Assembly: GCF_040436345.1 (NCBI RefSeq)
Contig: NC_133235.1
Coordinates: 24,080,660-24,144,659 of the forward strand
DNA length: 64,000 nt
Direction: 5' to 3'
From: Pagrus major
Lineage: Eukaryota; Chordata; Actinopteri; Spariformes; Sparidae
Shown: piece after piece, positions 58,951-64,000 of the stretch
How positions within the stretch are numbered: the stretch's first letter is position 1
Layout of the letters: every line of letters starts with the position of its first letter
Notes under the pieces: generated by a model
The model's database searches: none
Seen by the model: only the letters and a program-made list of their open reading frames with translations
What the model was told of the DNA's origin: nothing
Made by a program: the position numbers and the translations under genes

Positions 58951-59041
58951 ATGAGGATTCTGAGGCCATTCCTTCAGAAAGGAGCGCATATGCTGCAGTG
59001 TTTCTGTGGACAACGATCGAAGTCGACCACTATCACCAACG
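58951..59041 (+). CDS. Candidate alternative first coding exon (30 residues) of an unidentified gene
   Basis: ATG at 58951 (context AATCAATGAGG) opens 30 codons plus one base up to a donor G|GTGAGA. The peptide starts MRILRPFLQK and contains a Cys pair followed by basic residues (LQCFCGQRSK), a pattern that in other proteins can be lipid-modified. The exon ends in phase 1, the same as the candidate exon at 47580. I do not recognise the gene. A second isoform of one large gene, or an independent gene, are both possible. Confidence 0.4.
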
Positions 59042-61592
59042 GTGAGAGACTAAAAACATAGCACCATAGCTCTATGGCTACCTTTGGCTTTGCATGCTTT
59101 CTCTCTTGAGTGATGGAGGTGGTGGTGGTGGTGGTGGGGGGAGGCAAAAAAAAAAAAAAAAGGGGGGGAGATATAAGAGAGAGACACAGAGAGGGGGGAG
59201 GGTGAGTTGGTTTCATTGGCCACTCGAGTGTGTGAGTAACATCTTCCGAGTCTGCAGTGGAGAGAGCCTCTCCTTGTGTGCATCTGTCCCGAGTTGTGTG
59301 TGCAGCGGGTACCGCCGCCGCCTGCTGCCTGCTGCCTGCTGCTGGCAGTCAGCATCCAGCCAAGGATGGGGGCTCCGGTTACTTCAGCCCCAGAACCAGC
59401 TGCATTTTGCAGACGAGCGCGTTCCAGCAGTGCTGCATCCGAAGCGGGCCAAGAAAAAAAAAAAAGAAAAACCCGGACAATGCAGGGATCAAGTCATTAA
59501 ACTTCAGGGGCCTGGAGAGGCAGCGTTGTTTCAGGGCCCCAAACAAAGCAGCACCGCGGCTCAGCACCGCGGACAGCGCCATAGCAGACGGGAGGGGGGG
59601 GGGGGAGCAGGGCAACTTTTCATGTTCTGAGCAGATGAACGTCGAACCAGGACACCACACACTGATCACACAAGTGTCTCTACTCTGGTGATTGCAATTG
59701 GATATCATGTGAGAAGTCCTTATTTTGTTGGCCTGTCAAAGACCCCAGGAAGTCCCCCAAACTCCACTGCAGCTTCAGCTACTTTAAAGAGGCACTGTGT
59801 AGTTTTGGAGGTAATAATACAAACTCAGAAGTATTTGTTTTTTTCCATAACTGAATAAGTGAGCCATTCTCAGAGGAAAAAAACGTCCCCAGACCACTGT
59901 TTGAAGCCAGAAAGGTGGCAGGGTCCGCCACATATAAACAAAGTAAAACAGTATGAAACTGTCCTTTAAGGTCAGTTTGTTTATTCAGTCATGAAAACAA
60001 AGAGAGTTTGTTTATTTGGTTTGTTTAGGCTTAAAAGATTTCTCTCTCTCTACATAATGCACCTTTAAAGCAAAACCAGGCACAGGATCAGGCTCTACTT
60101 TGTGGCCACTGTAAATCATGCTGCATCTACCGCCGTGAAGTCACAATGACACGCTCGCACAACAACCAGCACTCAACAGTCTTTGGCATCCAGCCTAAGA
60201 AGCCTGCCATGTCCTCTAGTCATGTCTCAGCAATCCACTGCATTGCTGCTGTTGTTTCACTCCTAACATACCTCAAGTCAAAGTCATTAAAAAAACATCC
60301 TTCAGTGTTTCCAGAGCGAGACAAAACGCTGTTTTTGTTTTGCTTTTTTTGTTACTGGGGGAGACAAATGCAACACCTTTCCTCCCCCCATACGTCTCCT
60401 CCCCGTCACTTGCAGGATCTCCGGTATAGTTTGAGCTACAGAGCCGGCTCTCAAATTCAGGGCAGACAATTAGAAACTCCATTAAGCACAGTTGATTCCT
60501 CTGAGGTGGTTGGACCAAAAGCAGCACGCACACTGGGATCTGTAGCACTCGGATATAAAGCGCCACCGGTCCTAATCCTGCATCTCTGTTCACTGTTAGA
60601 GGAAACCTTTTGACCTCAATCAGAACCTTTTTGAGTCAGCTCACAGGTGTTGACACACATGCACGCACAGTGTTTGATGCACAGCTGTTTGGGGAGAGTT
60701 TCGTTTGAAGTTTTGTTGCATATTTTACAACTTGTGAGCTCATTTACAAGTTTAATCCTCTTCTGCAAGAACTCCTAAAAAAGGAGTTCCACTGCTCATC
60801 AAAACTATAACTTCATGATGATAATGCTTTTTTGGATTTTAAGCAGACACACTTGAACTCATCTTGAACATTGATTCAGTGTGTGAATCAAAGAGGGGTC
60901 ACACACGCTTCACTTTCTGGTTAAAAGGGGCCAAAACCTCAGCTGGTAATCTGCCTGCATTGTTTCACCGCTCTGGGGGGACGTTGGCCCGCACAAGATC
61001 ATGTAAAGCAGGCAGAGCAGAGAGTGTTTTGCTCTACAGGATCACGGCAGGATGCCAAAATCACCACCCAGGGATTTTCTGTAAAAGATCTTTCTGAGTA
61101 GGCTTAAATGTTTGCACCTGCGGGTCCTCCGGGGCATCAAGTTTGCACCTGGCTTTTCTGGAGTTAAAGCGTCTAACCTACATAACATCTGGTTTTACTT
61201 TGGGGAAAGCTTTTTTTTGTTTGGTCAGTCAATCCTGATGTGTTTGTAGACTGATGGGTGGCATTTGCATTCTCGTCAGGCGTGATTTGTTTTAATGACT
61301 GACTTAATTAGTGTTAGTCGTCTTAATTAGCAGTTGGTTGTCATCTATCTGCTTGTGTTTTGTCTGGTTTTGTGGCTTTTTTTCCCTCAAGAACAACAGA
61401 AAGATTGGTTGCTGAAACTTTGCTTCCCTTTGTTTTTCTTCATCCATACAACTCGGGCTTTGTGCAGCATCACTCCGACTATAATCAGACAATAAGCTGT
61501 GATTTGTGCTGGTAGTGTCCATGTGTTAACGAGCATTGTGAGCCACAGCATCGCACTCATCCTCACACGTCTCTCCTCTCTGCCTCCTGCAG
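59042..61592. other. Non-coding stretch after the candidate exon
   Basis: Contains a (GGT)n/poly-A tract at about 59110-59162, several short CG-rich pieces (59280-59600) without a clear exon, and the MITE at 59782. Nothing else was recognised. Confidence 0.4.
59782..60070. mobile_element. 289-bp MITE with inverted ends
   Basis: The left end CTTTAAAGAGGCACTGTGTA is matched by the inverted right end (TACATAATGCACCTTTAAAG) with a few changes. The interior closely resembles the element at 38755-39030. Confidence 0.75.
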
Positions 61593-61650
61593 ATTTGGCG
61601 GGATGGTTTATCAGACTATGATAACACCATGACAACTAGTTCCAGCTATT
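61593..61650 (+). CDS. Weak candidate exon (58 bp)
   Basis: Flanked by TCCTGCAG and GTGAGT, and open in one frame (IWRDGLSDYDNTMTTSSSY), entering in phase 0 and leaving in phase 1. The phase does not fit the two candidate first exons directly. It contains its own ATG (61629), which would also leave in phase 1. It may be a 5' UTR or alternative first exon, or simply a chance acceptor-donor pair. Confidence 0.2.
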
Positions 61651-61765
61651 GTGAGTCAACAAATCTGTGAGGTAGCTCAAGGACACATTAGAGGGATGAA
61701 GTTCAGGGAATGGAAACAGCCACTAGTCTCTTTCTGTGTGTGAACACCTGTGGTTTGCTCTTTTT

Positions 61766-61779
61766 CCACAAGAGGGCAG
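61766..61779 (+). promoter_or_regulatory. Single CTCF-like motif
   Basis: CCACAAGAGGGCAG differs from the CTCF consensus at one position. Confidence 0.35.
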
Positions 61780-62537
61780 CAGGTACAAAGAAATGGCTCT
61801 TGACTCTGAGTTATTCCTGTAAGTGGTGGCACCTGAAGGAGGCCACAGGGATGCTGAGGATTTGGTTTATTTCCCTCTGCTTTTCAGACATACTTCAGTT
61901 GATGTGGTTCATACTTTAAGTTATAAAATCCAAGAACTGGCACTGACTGATAAAAATACACATGAGAAATGCTTCATTTTCACACAACAGTCTGACACAT
62001 GACTCACACTGAGGACCAGACACATCTTAAACGCTGACATCAGCCTGTTTCTACTTTTGTACAGAGTCAAATCATTTCTAATTGAGAATTCTCACGATTG
62101 AAATGTATTGCCCGCAGTGCATTTCACAGCAGCTGTGTTTTATCGCTCGTGGACGTTATCTCAGCTGGAAATGAAGTGAACATCAATTGTCTCCGGTAGA
62201 GGGAGGACGCCTAGCAGATCCTCATTAGGGAATACTTTATCTTTTCCTGACAAAGATATATGTGCTACGTGTCTACACCGCAAAGGCCCGCCCATTTCTG
62301 AGAAAGCTCACGAACCACTGGCTGATGGTTTTTTTTTTTTTCTTCCAAGAAATGTATATCACACTGCTGCATATCCTGCTGGAATGATGAATGTTGTATT
62401 GAAGTTGTTATTGATATTTCTTTATGCTGCGGTGACATATTCATTTGTGCAGCTCACTGGCAGCTCAATAAGAATACAAAGCTGGATTAAGGGTTTTGAT
62501 TCAGATGCCAACCTTCAGTTTCTAACTTTTATTTGGC

Positions 62538-62570
<33 letters not shown>

Positions 62571-62922
62571 GGGAAAGCATTGTAGCTCCCCGTCCATCTC
62601 TTTCTCTGTTCCTCTCTTTCTCTCTCTCTCTCACACATAGTTAGAAACACACAATGGGGCTAACTGGGGTACCAGTGCTTCACATTCAACACTTCCATCC
62701 ATTATATCTGAACCTTACGTAAGACGGGGGGACAGACAGTGGTAGTCAAAAGAAAAGAAAAAAAATCTCTCCCCCTCTCTCTCACCGTCTGTCTCCGGGC
62801 TGTGTTTGGAGAGGGAATGTCAAACCAAGTCCTGGAAAAAGCCTTTAAATGTTTCATGCTGTTTCATCACGGGGAAGAGAGAGGTTTTGCTGTGCTGCCG
62901 AAGACTCACGTGTTCCTCCGCA

Positions 62923-62925
<3 letters not shown>

Positions 62926-62952
<27 letters not shown>
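62926..62952 (+). repeat. (TG)n microsatellite
   Basis: About 13 TG units. Confidence 0.9.
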
Positions 62953-62955
<3 letters not shown>

Positions 62956-63128
62956 CCCCAGTCCATGCACTAGAAAACATGAAAACATGCACAGGCACAT
63001 GCTGGTAGACACACGTTCTGCAAGACATATTCAGGGACTTTGCTTTGCTTTGTTCTGATAACTTATTCTTCACAGTACGTTACAGTCATTCCCTGATTTC
63101 CAATCAAAAGAGGAGTATTTAACATGAA

Positions 63129-63185
63129 AGCCAGGGGCGGTTCTTGAGTCAAAAATTCTCCGGGGGGCCCCTCCAGCCTGATAAA
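63129..63185. mobile_element. Possible hAT-type transposon terminus
   Basis: CAGGGGCGGTTCTTGAG followed by GGGGGGCCCCTCC is like the ends of hAT-derived fish repeats. The matching other end was not found in the window. Confidence 0.35.
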
Positions 63186-64000
63186 TAATCTGACACCAAT
63201 GAAAAATGTACGCAAGCAAACCTTTTCCATTATTTACATCAGTAAAACATTTTAAAATATAAAAACCAGAACAATTAAAATGCATAGCATCTAAACCCAC
63301 ATTATAAGGCCAGTGATAAAGCAGTCTGAGGCAACAGAGGTGCACAGTATGGTGCCTTTATGGGAGGTTTATAGTTGTCATTGCAAAATGTGCCAATATG
63401 AGTGGCCACTAATGGCCCCTTTTCCCCAAATTTCTTTGGTTTCTGCAGCTGCATTGCACTCACATGGTTTGCATCTGTCCCCAGATGTGATACACGCAGA
63501 CCACAGTCCGCTCTCTCTCCTGCAAAGAGTGTTAAAGGGCAGTTTTCTATGCTTTGGTGTTACAGTATTTCCCATGGCTTGTTATGAGGACCATTGTGCT
63601 GCTGTTGAGGACGTTATTTGTAATGTTTTGGTGTGTCATGGGGTCGTCCATTTCATTTCCATAAGCCCAAAATCGCATTTATCCGTGTTGTGTGCCCGCC
63701 TGGGTCTTCATTGTACCATTGGGTGTTTTGGTCGTGCAGGAACCTGTTGCAGGTAATCCCTTTAGCCAGAGTTAATATGTTCTTTATGGCACGTGTGGAG
63801 ACGAGGGGGGTGTTTAAATAAAATGGGTGCTTATGTCCCTTAAGTATAAGCTATGAAGAGGATGAGGATGCTGTACAGTATCAGCCAAAGCTGATTAAGA
63901 TGTATCTTTTTCATGCACACTGGGAGAGTTGACTGTCCCAGACTTTGCAACAGTGAGATCACCACACCTCTTTAGATAGACACATTGGCCCAAGGGACTA

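Larger units (their letters stand above)
61651..63999. other. Non-coding right end of the window
   Basis: Contains (CTGT)n at about 62539-62570, a TC-rich run, (TG)n at 62926-62952, and a possible hAT-type terminus at about 63129. No ORF was recognised as protein. Confidence 0.45.

Overview
The window looks like nuclear DNA of a bony fish, most likely a percomorph teleost. Its genes are intron-rich with canonical GT/AG splice sites, the conserved vertebrate genes rc3h1, extl2 and parl can be rebuilt exon by exon, and the non-coding DNA is full of CA/TG microsatellites and short inverted-repeat (MITE-like) elements of the kind common in fish. No bacterial features, CRISPR arrays, tRNA or rRNA genes were seen.

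Layout. (1) 74-8671 (+): the last 18 coding exons of roquin-1 (rc3h1), from the HEPN/ROQ region through the CCCH zinc finger to the stop, then a long 3' UTR. (2) 12611-16266 (-): a complete 7-coding-exon aldo-keto reductase, tail-to-tail with rc3h1. Its last intron holds a 1.3 kb inverted-repeat transposon carrying an integrase-like N-terminal ORF. (3) 16750-33858: a 17.1 kb head-to-tail array of ten 1.5-2.1 kb units that fills almost all the space between two divergent genes. (4) 34055-36544 (+): a complete extl2, whose start codon sits in a first exon with only five coding bases. (5) 38265-42131 (-): a complete 10-exon mitochondrial rhomboid protease gene, parl, convergent with extl2. (6) 42.5-64 kb: mostly non-coding and rich in repeats. 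It holds two candidate first coding exons (47580-47598 and 58951-59041) that both end in splice phase 1, so they may be alternative starts of one large + strand gene lying beyond the window.

The most interesting object is the 17 kb array. Each unit carries five (six in two units) copies of a motif of the form CCACTAGGTGGCGCT. This agrees closely with the vertebrate CTCF consensus, always in + orientation, at nearly invariant spacings of about 445, 129, 128 and 446 bp, giving about 50 motifs in total. Unit heads carry a hairpin whose stem changes on both arms together between units. The array starts 484 bp from the reductase start codon and stops about 200 bp from the extl2 start codon. A tandem CTCF-type insulator or boundary array between divergent promoters is an inference that binding data could test directly.

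The protein-coding genes are not an operon and share no obvious pathway: mRNA decay (rc3h1), carbonyl reduction (reductase), heparan/chondroitin sulfate glycosyl transfer (extl2) and mitochondrial intramembrane proteolysis (parl).
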